The translations under genes and the position numbers were made by a program. This document shows, one piece after another, positions 1 to 12,449 of a stretch of 64,000 bases of DNA (within the stretch, counting starts at the first letter, position 1; each line of letters begins with the position of its first letter). The notes under the pieces are model-generated. The model saw nothing but the letters and a program-made list of their open reading frames with translations, did no database searches and was not told where the DNA came from. The stretch spans positions 839,013 through 903,012 of the forward strand of contig JADCRB010000106.1 in the NCBI GenBank assembly GCA_021464245.1, given 5' to 3'. This DNA is from Carallia brachiata. Lineage: Eukaryota > Streptophyta > Magnoliopsida > Malpighiales > Rhizophoraceae.

Positions 1-690
1 AGTCCTGCACAAGAAGCTGGATAGTTGCGTATTGTGTTTGGGGAGGCCCGTAATGAGGAACCCGCGGCAGCATGCTTGCACGGGCACCAGGGAGGTTAGG
101 TGTTGGACCCTCGAGCAAAGAGCCTGATAGAGTTGTTGGCACATTGCACGGACTCGTAGAATGGGCATGGACGTGGACATGGGCTGGGCATAAGCAAGGT
201 GATGGGAAAATCGGCTAAGGCATTGGCCACCGAAGAAGGCTTGAAAACGGCTAGTGAATGGATTGTTGGCAACTTGCACCAACTCGTTGAATGGGCATGT
301 ACTGGCCTTATTAACAAGCCTGGCGATGGGAAAATCAGTCGGGGCATGAAATCGACAAAGGAATGGATTGTTGGCACCTCGGACCGGCTGTCATTGAATG
401 GGCGTGGACATGGACTGGGCATGTCCACGAGCAAGGTGATGGGAAAATTGGATAAGGCATTGGCCACCGAATAAGGCTTGAAAACGGCCAAGGAATGGAT
501 TGTTGGCAACTTGCACCAACTCGCTGAATGGGCATGTGCTGGGCATGTTAGCAAGCAAGGTGATGGGAAAATCGACCACGACATGAAAATGGCCAAGGAA
601 TGGATTGCTAGCAACTTGCACTAACTCGTTGAATGGGCATGCACTGGGCTTGTCAGCAAGCAAGGTGATGGGAAAATCGGCCAATGCACG
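1..690. repeat. Tandem repeat family 1, period about 105-124 bp
   Basis: A tandem repeat unrelated to the satellite that follows. The anchor GATGGGAAAAT recurs at about 201, 325, 438, 562 and 667, giving spacings of 124, 113, 124 and 105 bp. A second anchor, TGGATTGTTGGCA, and a third, TTGAATGGGCATG, recur in the same order in each unit. The first ~110 bases are a more diverged or partial unit. Open frames exist on both strands because units are stop-poor, but the spacings are not multiples of three, so frames change from unit to unit and no conserved protein is implied. The block runs straight into the 53-bp satellite near 690 with no unique sequence between. No gene is seen here. The function is unknown; it could be a separate satellite or a fragment of a repeat-bearing element. 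Confidence 0.85.
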
Positions 691-3473
691 AAAAGCATAC
701 TCCTTGCTATAAAAGGCGAGAAGGCAACAACAACAAAAGTAGATTCTTTGCCCGTAAGAGTTTAAAAGGCGAGACAGGAACAACAAAGCATACTCCTTCC
801 CTGCACGAGTAAAAATGGTGAGACGGTAGTAACAAAACGTGTGACTTGCCCGAATGAGTGTAAAAGACGAGACAACATCATCAACAAAATTAGACTATTC
901 ATCCGTACGAGTATAAAAGGCGAAGCGACAACAACAACAAAAGCATACTCCCTACCCGCACAAGTGTTAAAGGGTCGTCGGGAATAGCGTAACATGCTCC
1001 TTGCTTGTGCGAGTATAAAAGGCGATTCGGCAACAATAAAGCATGCTGCTTGCCCACATGATTATAAAAAGCGAGATGGCAACAACAACAATACCAACTC
1101 TTGCCCCAAGAGTATTAAAGGCGACAAGTACAAGAACAAGTGTGTACTACTCACCCACTGAGTATAAAAGGTGACACGACAACAACAATAAAGCTAGACT
1201 CCTTACTTGCAAGAGCATAAAAGGCAAGATAGCAACGACAGCAAAAGTAGTGTCCTTGCCCGCAAGAATATAAAAAGCAAAAAGTTAAAAAAAATTTATA
1301 CTCCTTCCCCGCACGAGTATAAATGGTGAGTTAGTAGTAACAACAAAGTAAACTCCTAGCACGCTTGATTAAAAAGGGCAAGAGGGCAAAAACAAAGCAT
1401 ACACCTTGCCTGAACAAGTATAAAAGGCGAGACAGCAGCAGCAACAAAACCAGTGCATGCTCCTTGCCCTCGCGAGTATAAAAGGCGAGATGATAACAAC
1501 AATAAAACCAGACTCCTTGCCCGTACGGGTATAAAAAGTGAGACAGAAATAATAGCAAAAGCATTGTTTTTTCTCGCAGGAGTAAAAAAGTCGAGATGAC
1601 AATAACAAAGCATACTCCTCGTTGGCATAAGTATAAAGGCAAGACGGCAACAACAAAGCGTACTCCTTGCCGCATGAGTATAAAAGGCAAGACGACAGCA
1701 ACAACAAAACCACTCTCCGTGCCTGTACAAGTATAAATGGCGACTCCTTACCTGCAAGAGTATAAAAGGTGAGATGGCAACAACATTGCATACTTTTTGC
1801 CAGCATGAGTATAAAAGGTGAGACGCAACAATAAAGCATGCTGATTGCCAGCACAAGTATAAAAGGTGAGTCATCAACAACATTACATACTTTTTGCCAG
1901 CACAAGTATAAAAAGCGAAACGCAACAATAAAACATGCTGCTCGCCAGCATGAGTATGAAGGGCGAGTCGGCAACAACAACAAAACTTGACTCTCTACCC
2001 TTACGAGTATAAAAGGCGAGATGAGAAGAACAAGAAAAATGTAATCCCAGCCCACACTAGTATAAAAACAAAACAACGTAACAGCAAAGCATACTCCTTA
2101 CCGGCACGAGTGTTAATTGCAAGACGATAACAATAAAACTAGACTCATTGCCCGCAAGCGTAAAAAAGGCGAGATAACAACAATAATAAAACTAGGACTC
2201 CCTGCCCGCAAGAGGATAAAAGTTGAAAAGCACAATAACAAAAGTACACTCCTTGCCCGCACAAGTATAAAAGGCGAGATGACAACAATAACAGAAGCAA
2301 ACTCCTTGCCACGCGAGTATAAAGGACTGGCAACTGCAAAGGATACTCTTTACTCATTACTTGCACGAGTATAAAAAGCGAGATGCCAACAATAACAAAA
2401 CTAGACTCCTTGCCCACACAAGTATAAAGGGTGAGAGAACAACAACACCAAAAGTAGACTCCTTGCACATAAGAGAATAAAAGGCAACAACTACAACAAA
2501 AAAAGTATACTCCTTGCCCAGACGACCATAAAATGCCGGACGACAACAACAACAGAGTAGACTCCTTGCTGGCATGAGTATAAGAGGCAAAACAGCAACA
2601 ACAAGAAAAGCAGACTTCTTGCTGTGAGAGTATAAAATGCGACAAGTACAACAACAAAGTGTTTCCTCGCCCGCCGAGTATAAAAGGTGAGACAGTAACA
2701 ACGAAAAAACCAGACTCCTTGCCCGCACAAGCATAAAAGACGAAAAGTACAACAACAAAAGTATACTCCTGCCTGCACGAGTATAAAAGTGAGATGACAA
2801 CAACAACAAAACCCGACTCCTTGCCCGCAAGAGTATAAAAGGTGACAATAACAACAAAAAAAGCAAGCTCCTTGCCCACAATAGTGTAAAAGGCAAAAAG
2901 TACAACAACAAAAGCATACTTCCTACCCACAATAGCATAAAGGCAGGACAGTAACAACGACAAAGTAGACTCTTAGTCTACACGAGTATAAATGACGAGA
3001 CAACAACAACGACAAAAGTAGACACCTTGCACGTAAGAAGATAAAAAGGCAACAAGTGCAACAGCAAAAGTATACTCTCCACCCACCCAAGTATAAAAGG
3101 CAAGATAACAACAACAAAAAAACTAGACACCTTGCTCACACGAGTATAAAAGGCGAGATGGCAACAATAGCCAAAGTAGACTCCTTGCCTGCAAGAACAT
3201 AAAACATAAAAAGTATTAAAAAAACTAAACTCTTTGCTCGCACGAGTATAAAAGGTAAGACGGTAACAACAGCAAAGTAGATTCCTAGCGCTCACGAGAA
3301 TAAAAGGCGAGACTATGACGACAACAAAAACAAACCCCTTGTGCCCACAAGAGTATAAAAGACGAGACAGCAACAACAAAGCATACTCCTTGCCTACGCA
3401 ACTAGAAATGGCTCGATGGCTACGACAAAGCATGCTGCTTACCTGCATGAGTATAAAAGGCGAAACGGCAACA
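691..3473 (-). repeat. 53-bp satellite, inverted arm
   Basis: About 50 degenerate monomers in the opposite orientation to the rest of the array. On the plus strand each reads roughly TCCTTGCCCGCACGAG, then TATAAAAGGCGAGA, then (AAC)n. The reverse complement of 3060-3473 closely follows 16966-17345, sharing rare variants such as a CACAAGGGGTTT monomer and a GTGAGCGCTAGG monomer. The reverse complement of about 2560-2680 matches about 17363-17440. This arm therefore looks like an inverted copy of an internal part of the main array with insertions and deletions, not an independent array. It holds no gene. Confidence 0.85.
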
Positions 3474-3483
3474 TGTTGTTGCC
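3467..3483. other. Orientation-switch junction of the satellite
   Basis: The monomer orientation flips within a small imperfect palindrome, GGCAACA followed by TGTTGTTGCC. To the left every monomer reads as TATAAAAG on plus; to the right every monomer reads as CTTTTATA on plus. The block starting immediately right of the switch (3474) is repeated at 55575, so the switch coincides with a duplication edge. A palindromic head-to-head junction is expected from an inversion, a foldback repair event, or a misjoined assembly. Confidence 0.8.
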
Positions 3484-5641
3484 AACTCCCCCTTTTACAC
3501 TCGGGCAGGGGAGGAGTATACCTTTGTTATTGTACTTGTCACCTTTTACACTTTTGCGAGAAAGGAGTTTCCTTCTGTTGTTGTTACCGTCGCCCCTTTT
3601 ATGCTCGTGCAGTCTAGGAGTGTTCTTTGTTGTTGTTGTCATATGGCCTTTTATACTCGTTTAGACAAGGAGTATACTTTTGTTGTTGCACTTTTTACCT
3701 TTATACTCTTGGCGACAAGGAGTTTATTTTTGTTGTTGTTGATGCCACGCCTTTTATACTCCACTGGGTAAGCAGTCTGGTTTTGTTATTGTTGTTGTCT
3801 CGCCCTTTATACTTGTACGGGCAAGGAGTCTGGTTTTGCTATTATTGTCGTCTCCCCTTTTATTCTCGTGCGGGTAACGAGTACACATTTCTTGTAGTGC
3901 TTTGTTTCTTTTATACTCTTGCGGGAAAGGTGTCAACTTTTGCTGTTGTTGTTGTGTTGTCTTTTATACTCATGCTGGCAAAGAGTCTAGTTTGGTTATT
4001 ATTACCGTCTTGCCTTTTAAAGTCGTGCAGGCGAGGAGTCTGCTATGCTATTGTTGCCGTCTCGCCTTTTTTACTCGTGCACCAAAGGAACATACTTTTA
4101 TTGTTGTACTTTTTGGCTTTTATACTCTTGCGGGCAAGGAGTCTGCTTTTGTTATTGTTGTCGTCTCACCTTTTATACTCGTGCGGGAAAAGAGTCTGCT
4201 TTTGTTCTAGTTGTCGTCTCACCTTTTATACTCGTTCGGTCAAGGAGACCAGTTTGCAGTTGATGCTGTCTTGCCTTTTATACTCGTGCGGGTAAGGAGT
4301 CTGGTTTTGTTGTTGTTGCCGTCTCGCCTTTTATACTTGTGCAGGCAAGGAGCACGCTTTTGTTGTTGTCGTCTCGCACGAGTAGCCATTATGCCTTTTA
4401 TACTCATGCAGGCAAGGACTATGGTTTGTTGTTGCCATACCACCTTTTTTTCTCGTGCAGGAAATGAATATGCTTTTGTTGTTGTTGCCTTCTTGACTTA
4501 TATACTTGTACGGGCGAGGAGTCTGGTTTTGTTGTTGTTGCCATCTCACCTTTCATACTCGTGCGGGTAAGGAGCATGCTTTGTTGTTCTCGTCTCGCCT
4601 TTTGTACTCCTGTGGGTAAGGGGTATGCTTTGTTGCTGTCATCTCGTCTTTTATCCTCATGCCGGCAAAGAGTATGCTTTGTTGTTACTATCTCGCCTTT
4701 TATACTCGTACAGGCAAGGAGTCTGGTTTTGTTGTTGTCGCTGTCTTACCTTTCATACTCGTGCGGGTAAGGAGCATGCTTTGTTGTTCTCGTCTCGCCT
4801 TTTATATTCGTACTGGCAAGGAGTATACTTAACTGTCGTCGTGTCGCCTTTTCTACCCGTGCGGGCAAAGAGTATGCTCAGGTGGACGAGGAGCATATTT
4901 TTGTTGTTGTACTTTTCCCCTTTTGTACTTCTGCGTGTAAGGAGTCTGCTTTTGTTGTTGTTGCCATCTTGTCTTTTGCACTTGTACGAGCAAGCAGCAT
5001 GCTTTGCTATTGCTATCTTGCCTTTTATACTCGTACAGGCTAGGCGTATACTTTTGTTGTTGTACTTTTAGCCTTTTATACTCTTGCGGGCAGGTAGTCT
5101 GCTCTTGCTATTATTGTCGTTTCGTATTTTATACTCGTGCGGGCAAGGCATCTGGTTTTGTTGTGCTTGCCGTCTTGCTTTTTATACTCGAGTAGGCTAG
5201 GAGTATACTTTTGTTGATGCACTTGATGTATTTTATACTCTTGTGGGCAAGGAATCTACATTTGTTGTTGTTGCTGTCTCGTCTTTTATACTCAAGCCAG
5301 CAAGGAGTCTATTTTGCTGTTGTTGCTGTCTCGCCTTTCATGCTCGCGCGGGCAAGGAGTTTACATTTGCTATTACTGGTGTCTTGCCTTTTATACTCGT
5401 GTAGACAAGGAGTCTACTTTGTTGTCGTTGTCGTCTCGCCTTTTATGCTCGTTTGGGTAAGAAGTATACTTTTGTTGCTGCACTTTTCGCCTTTTATACT
5501 CTTAGGGGCACGAAGTATGTTTTTGTTGTTATAGCTGTCTCGCCTTTTGTACATGTGCGGGCAAGGAGTTTGGCTTTATTTTTGTTGTCATCTCGCCTTT
5601 TACACTTGAGCGGGTGAGGAGTATACTTTTATTGTTGTACT
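3474..5641 (+). repeat. Terminal segmental duplication, copy 1
   Basis: This block of satellite is repeated in the same orientation at 55575-57783, near the other end of the main array. Shared rare features in the same order include a CTCGGGCAGGGGAGGAG monomer, a CATATGGCC linker, a TCTTGGCGACAAGG monomer, a CTCCACTGGGTAAGC monomer, a GTAGCCATT/GTAGCCGTT interruption, and an AGGTGGACGAGGAGCAT monomer. Its left edge is the orientation switch. Confidence 0.85.
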
Positions 5642-6899
5642 TTGTCACCTTTCACACCTTGCAGGCAAGGAGTCTGTTTTTGTTGTTGTTGTTGTCTTAC
5701 CTTTTGTACTGGTGCAATTTAGGAGCTTGCTTTGTTGTTGTTGCTGTCTTGCCATTCATACTCGTGCAGGCAAGGAGAATACTTTTGCTGCTGTACTTTT
5801 TGCCTTTTATACTCTTACTGGCTAGGAGTTTGCTTATGTTGTCATTTCTATGTTGCCTTTTATACTCGTGCAGGAAAGGAGTTTGGTTTTGTTATCATTG
5901 TCATCTTTCCTTTTATAATCGTGTGGGCAATGAGTAAAAAGTATGCTTTGCTATTGTTGTCTCGCCTTTTACACTTGTGTAGGCAAAGAGAAGAGTATGC
6001 TTTTGTCATTGTTGCCATCTCCCTTTTACTCATACGAGTTAGGTGTTTGTTTTGCTGTCGTTGCTGCCTCACCTTATATACTCGTGCGGGAGGAAAGTAT
6101 GCTTTTGTTATTGTACTTTTTGCCTTTTATACTTTTGCGGGCAAGGAGTCTACTTTTGTTGTTGGTGTTGTCTCGTCTTTTATACTTATATAGACAAAGA
6201 GTATGGTTTTGCTCTTTTTACTAGTTGCCTTTCATACTCGTGTGGGTCAGGAGTATTCTTTGCGGTTACCGTCTTTCCTTTTACACTAGTGCGGGCAAGG
6301 AGTATGCTTTTGTTGTTATTCCCGTCATGCATTTTATACTCATATGGGCAAGGAGTTTGGTTTTTTATTGTTCCCGTCTTGCCTTTTAAACTTGTTCGGG
6401 CAAGCAGATGCTTTGCGATTGCTGTCTCGCATTTTATACTCGTACAGGCAAAGAGTATGCTTTGTTGTTGCCGTCTCACCTTTTATACTCTTGCAAGCAA
6501 GGAGTCAGCTTTTGCTGTTGTTGTCTCTCGCCTTTTATACTCGTGTGGGCAAGTAGCATGCTTGGTTGTTGCCGCCTTGCCTTTTATACTCTTTCGGGCA
6601 AAGAGTCGGCTTTTGTTTTTGTTGCCGTATTGCCTTTTATACTTGCATGGGCAACGATTTTGGTTTTACTGTTGCTTCCGTCTCGCCTTTTATGCTCGCG
6701 TGGGCACGGTTTATGCTTTGATATTGTCGTCACGCCTATTGTGCATGTGCGAGCAAACTGTGCGCTTTTGTTGTTGCTGCCATCTCGCCTTTTATACTCG
6801 TGCAAGCAAGGAGCATGGTTTGTTGTTGTCGTCTTGCCCTTCATACTTGCGTGAGCAAGGAGTATGCTTTGTTGCTGCCATCTTGCCTTTTATACTCTC

Positions 6900-8520
6900 G
6901 TGGGCTAGGTGTCTACTTTTGCTATTGGTTGTCTTGCCTTTTATCCCCATGCGTGCAAGGAGTCTAGGTTTGTTGTTGTTGCCATCTTTCCTTTTGTACT
7001 CGGGCAGGCGACAAGTACACTTTTGCTATTCTACTTGTCGCCTTTTATACTCTGGCATGCAAGGAGTCAACTTTAGTGTTGTTGCCGTCCAGCCTTCTAT
7101 ACTCTTGCGGGCAAGAAGTATCGTTATGCTGTTGTCGCTGTGTCAGCTTTTATACTCGTGCGGGAGAGCAGGCTGCTTTGTTGTTGCCGTCTCATATTTT
7201 ATACTCGTGCGGGCAAGGAGTACGCTTTTGTTGTTGTTGCCGTTTTGCCTTTTATGCTCGTCTGAATGAGTAGTCTGGTTTTGTTGTTGTTGTCGTCACA
7301 CCTTTTATACTCGTGCAACCAAGCAACATGCTTTGTTGTTGTCGTCTCACCTTTCATACTCGTGTGGGCAAGGAGTATGCTTTGTTGTTGTCGTCTTGTA
7401 TTTTATACTCATGCGGGCGAGGAGTACAGTTGCAGTTGCCGTCGTGCCCTTAATACTCTTGCAAGCATGGAGTATGCTTTTGTTCTGTTGTCATCTCGCC
7501 TGTTATATTCATCCGAGTGAGTAGTATGGTTTTGTTGTTGTTGCCATCTCGCCTTTTATACTCGTGTAGCAATCAGCATGCTTTGTTGTCGTCGTCTTAC
7601 CTTTTATGCTCATGCCTAAATGCTTTGTTGCTGCCGTGTCTCCTTTCATACTCTTGCAGGTAAGGAGTCAGCTTTTGTTGTTGTTGCCGTATCGCCTTTT
7701 ATAGTCGTATGGGTAAGGGGTCTACTTTTGTTGTTGTTGTCGTCTCACCGTTTATACTCACACGGGCAAGAAGCATGCTTTGCTATTGTCGTCACACCTT
7801 TTTTGCTCGTGCTAGCAATCTATGTTGTTTTGTTGTTTTTGTCGTCTCGCCTTTTATACTCGTGTTGGCAAGGCGCATGCTTTGTTGTTGTCGTCTGGCC
7901 TTTTATGCTCGCGCAAGCAAAGAACATGCTTTGTTGTTGCCATCTAGCCCTTTATACTCGTGAAGGCTATGAGTCTACTTTGCTATTATTAACGTATCGG
8001 CTTTTATACTCGTACGAGCAACGAGTATACTATTGTTTTTGCAACTTTTCCCTTTTATATTCTTGCTAGGAAAGAGTCTACTTTTCCTGTTGTTGCTGTC
8101 TCGCCTTTTATACCCGTGCATGCAAGGAGTCTAGCTTTGTTGTTGTTTCGTCTTTCTTTTCATGCTCGAGCAAGCGATGAGTATACTTTTGTTGTTGTTC
8201 TTATAGCCGTTTACACTCTTGCATGGAAGGAGTCTGCTTTAGCGTTGTTGCCGTCTTGCCTTTTATACTCGTACGGGCAAGAAGTCTCGTTGTGTTGTTG
8301 TCACCGTCTCATTTTTTATACTCGTGGCAAGCAGCCTGCTTTGTTGCTGTCGTCTCGTGTTTTATACTCGTGCGGGCAGGAATTATGGTTTGCAGTTGTC
8401 GTCGGATATTTAATACTCATGCGAGTAGGGAGTATGCTTTTGTTGTTGTTATTGTGTCGCCTTTTATACACGTCCGGACAAGTAGTCTGGTTTGGTTGTT
8501 GTTGTCGTCTCGCCTTTTAC
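6900..8520 (+). repeat. Older internal duplication, copy 1
   Basis: Matches 12450-13600 in order but with more divergence and length change than the other pairs. Shared marks are the GGCGACAAGTACAC monomer, a monomer with GTGCTAGCAATC, the GCGATGAGTATAC monomer, and the TATTTAATACT monomer that follows a TTTGCAGTTG linker. It was apparently copied before the 15-kb duplication, because the partner is itself present twice (also near 27560-28690). Confidence 0.6.
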
Positions 8521-11500
8521 ACTCGTGCGGGCAAGCATCATGCTTTGTTGTTGTCGTCATCCCTTTTATAGTCATGCGGGTAAGGAGTACGCCTTGTTGT
8601 TACCATCTTACCTTTTATACTCGTGTGGGCATGCATCATGCTTTGTTCTTGTTATCGTCTCGCCTTTTATAGCCGTGCATGCAAGGAGTATGCTTCGTTG
8701 TTTACCGTCTGGCCTTTTATAGTCTGGTGGGCGAGGACTGTACTTTTGTTGTTGTACTAGTCGCCTTTATACTCTTACGGGCAAAGAGTCTGCTTTTATT
8801 GTTGATGTCGTCTTGCCTTCTACACTTTTGTGGGCAAGGCGTATACTTTTGTTTTTGCACTTTTCGCCCTTTATATTACTCTAGGCAAGGAGTCTACATT
8901 CACTACTGTTATCGTCTAACCTTTTATACACATGTGAGCAAGGAGTTTGGTTTTGTTGTTGTTGTCGTCGTCTCACCTTTTATACTTAGGTAGGTAAAGA
9001 GTATACTTTTGTTGTTGTACTTGTCGCCTTTTATACTCTTGCAGACAGGGAGTTTGCTTTTGTTGTTGTTACCGTCTCGCCTTCTATACTCCTGCAGGTA
9101 GGAGTCTACTTTGCTGATGTTGTCGTCTCGCCTTTTATGCTCGTGTAAGCAAGGAGTATGCTTTTGTTGTTGTACTGTTTGCCTTTTATGCTCTTGCAGG
9201 CAAGGAGTCTGCTTTTAGTTGTTGTTGCTTGCCTTGCCTTTTATACTCGCACGGCAAGGAGTTGGTTTTGTTGTTATTATCGTCCCGCCTTTTATACCTT
9301 GCTGTTGCTGTTGCCATCTCGACTTCTATACTCGTGCAGGCAAGTAGTATGCTCTTGTTTTTATTATCATCTCGCCCTTTATACACGTACAGGCAAGGAC
9401 TCCGGTTTTGTTATTGTTGCCATCTTGCCTTTTATATTCGTACGGGCGAGTGGCAAGCTTTGTTGTTGCCGTCTCGCCTTTTATACTCGCGTGGGCAAAG
9501 AGTATGCTTTCCTGCTGTCTCTCGCTTTTTGTACTCTTGAAAGGAAGGAGACTAATTTTGTTGTTGTTGTCATCTCGCCTTTTACACCTGTGCAAGCTAG
9601 AAGTTTGCTTTGTTGTTGTTACCGTCTCGCCATTTGTACTCATTAGGGCATGGAGTATACTTTTGTGATTGTAGTTTTCGCCTTTTATGCTCTTGCGGGC
9701 AAGGAGTCCACCCGTGTTCTTGTTGCTTTTACACTCTTGCAGGCTAGAAGTCTGCTTTGCTGTTGTTGTCGTCTCGCCTTGTATACTCATACGGGAAAGG
9801 GTATACCATTGTGGTTGCATTTTTCGCGTTTTATACTCTTGCGAGTAAGGAGTTTGGTTTTATTGTTGTTGTTGTCTCGCCTTTTATACTCGTATGGGTA
9901 AGGAGTCTGGTTTTGTTGTTGTTGCCATCCCACCATTTATACTTATACGGGCAAGCAACATCCTTTTGCTATTGCACTTTTAACCTTTTATACTCTTGTA
10001 GGCAAGGAGTCTTGTTTTATTGTTCTTGTCGTCTAGGCTTTTATACTCGTGCGGGAAAGCAGCATGCTTTGTTGTTATTGTCTTGCCGTTTTTACTTTTG
10101 CGTGTAAGGAGTATGCTTTTGCTATTGTTGCTATCTTCCCTTTTGTACTTGTGCAGGCAAGGAGTCTGGTTTTGTTGTTGTTGTTGGCTCTCCTTTTATA
10201 CTCATGTGAGAAAGGAGTATACTTTCTTGTTGTCGTCTCGCCCTTTATACTCCTGCGGGCAAGTAGTATACTTTGATATTGCCTTCTCATCTTTTATACT
10301 CGTGTGGGTAGGGAGCATTCTTTTGTTGTTATTGCCATCTTGCCCTTTGTAGTCGCACGGGCAAGGACTTTGGTTTTGTCATTGTTGCCGTCTCGCCTTT
10401 TCTGCTGTCGTCTTACTCTTTATACTTTTATTGGGAAGGAGACTGCAATTGTTGTTGTTCTCGTCTCGACTTGTATACTCATGCGAGCAAGGAGTATAGT
10501 TTTGTTGTTGCACATTTCACCTTTTATACGCTTACGGGTAAGGAACCTGCTTTTATTGTTGTTGCTATCCTGCTTTTGGTACTCATATGGGTAAGGAGTC
10601 TGGTTTTGTTGTTGTTTCCATCTCACCTTTTAGAATTGTGTGGGCAAGGAGTATACTTTTGTTGTTGCACTTTTTGCCTTTTATACTCTTGCGGGCAAGG
10701 ACTCTCGTTTTATTGTTGTTGCCATCCAGCCTTTTATACATGTGTAGGCAAGAAGCATGCTTTGTTGCTCTCGTCTCACCTTTTATACTCTTGCAGGCAA
10801 GGAGGCTGCTTTCATTGTTGTTGTTGTCTTGCCATTTATACTTATGCAGGAAAGGAGTCTCGTTTAATTGTTGTTTCGTCTTACCTTTTATACTTGCGTG
10901 GGCAAGGTGTATGGCTTAATATTGCCGTTTTACCTTTTATATTTGTGCGAGCAGGGAGCATGCGTTCGTTGTAGTCGTCGTCCCGCCTTTTACACTCGTT
11001 CAAGTAAGGATTCTGCTTCGCTATTATTACTGTCTCGCGTTTAATATTGGCACAGGTAGGCAGTATTCTTTTGTTGTTGTTGCCATCTTGCCTACCATGC
11101 TCATGCAGGCTAGGAGTCTGCTTTGCTATTATTACTGTCTCGCTTTTTATGCTCTTGTAGGCAAGGAGTCTACTTTTGTTGTGGTTGTCATCTCGCCTTT
11201 TTTACACATGCAGGCTAGGAGTCTGATTTGCTGTTGTTGCCGCCTTGCCTTTTTGCCTATGCAGACAAGCAATTTACTTTTGTTGTTGTACTTTTTGCCT
11301 TTCATATTCTTGTGGGCAAAGAATCCCCTTTGTTGTTGTTACTGTCTCACCTTTTATGGATGTGCGGGCCAGGAGTCTGTTTTGCTGTTGTAACTGCCAC
11401 CTTTTATACCCATGTGGGCAAGGAGTATACTTGTGTATTGTAGTTTACAACTTTGATACCCCTGTGGGTAAGAAGTCCAGTTTTGTTGTTGTTGTCTCGC

Positions 11501-11910
11501 CTTTTATACTCGTCTGACAAGGAGTATGCTTTGTTGTTGCCATCTCGCCTTCTATATTCTTGCAAGCAAGAAGTCTGCATTTGTTCTTGTTGTCGTCTCC
11601 CCTTTTATACCCGTACGGGCTAGTGTCTGTTTTGCTATTGTTACTGTCTCGCCTTTTATGCTCACGCAAGCAGAGAGTATACTTTTATTTGTGTACATTT
11701 TGTCTTTCATATCCTTGCAGGCAAGGAGTCTACTTTTGCTGTTGTTATCGTCTCTGCTTTTATACTCACGCAGAAAGGAGTTTGGTTTTATTGCTATTAC
11801 TGTCTCGCATTTTTTACTGAGGTGGGTAAGGAGCATACTTTTGTTATTGTGCTTATTGCCTTTCATATTCTTGCGGGAAAAGAGCTTGCCTTTCTTGTTG
11901 TTGTTGTCCC
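8490..11910 (+). repeat. Dispersed segmental duplication, copy 1
   Basis: Corresponds to 48330-51600. Shared unusual monomers in order include GTGGGCATGCATCATGC, the TCTGGTGGGCGAGGAC monomer, the ACTCTTGAAAGGAAGGAG monomer, a GTTCATTGTAG-like stretch, a TTACAAC monomer, and an AGGAGTTTGGTTTT monomer after TCTGCTTTTATACTCA. Its right part overlaps the start of the 15-kb tandem duplication, so the segment near 10410-11910 exists three times in the window. Confidence 0.75.
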
Positions 11911-12449
11911 ACCTTTTATACGTGTCCAGGTGAGTAGTCTGGTTTTGTTACTATTACTGTCATGCCTTTTATACTCATTCAGGCAAGCAGCATGCTTTGT
12001 TGTTGCCATCTCGACTTTTATACTCTTGCGAAGCAAGGAGTCCGCTTTTGTCGTTGGTACCGTCTCGCCATTTATACTCGTATGGGCAAGGAGACAGGTT
12101 TTGTTCTTGTTGTCGCCTCGCCTTTTATGGTCGTGCGGGCTAGGAGTATGCTTTAATATTGCTGTCACGCCTTTTCTGCTCGTGCGGGCAAAGTGTTCGC
12201 TTTTGTTGTTATTGCTGTCTCGCCTTTTATACTCGTGTAGGAAAGGAGTATGCCTTCTTGTTGTCGTCATGCCTTTTATACTCACGCGAGCAAGGAGTAT
12301 GCTTTGTTGTTGCCGTCTTGCCTTTTATACTCGTGCGAGCAAGGAGTCTGCTTCCCTATTATTACCATCTCGGCTTTTATATTTGTGTGGGCATGGAGTA
12401 TATTATTGTTTTTGCAAGTTTTGCATTTTATATTCTTGCGGGAAAACAA

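Noticed and set aside
199..474. 91-codon frame in the left tandem repeat with recurring EWIVGNLHQLVEWACTG-like segments
   Set aside because: Unit lengths (124, 113, 105) are not multiples of three, so the peptide is not conserved from unit to unit; treated as repeat translation.
6043..7269. A 408-codon open frame, and many other 60-350-codon frames throughout the array on both strands
   Set aside because: They translate the 53-bp satellite and pass through all three frames; length follows from low stop content, starts are mostly non-ATG, and no composition or motif of a real protein family is present. The Cys/Leu/Val-rich repeats look membrane-like but are an artefact of GTT and CTT codons.
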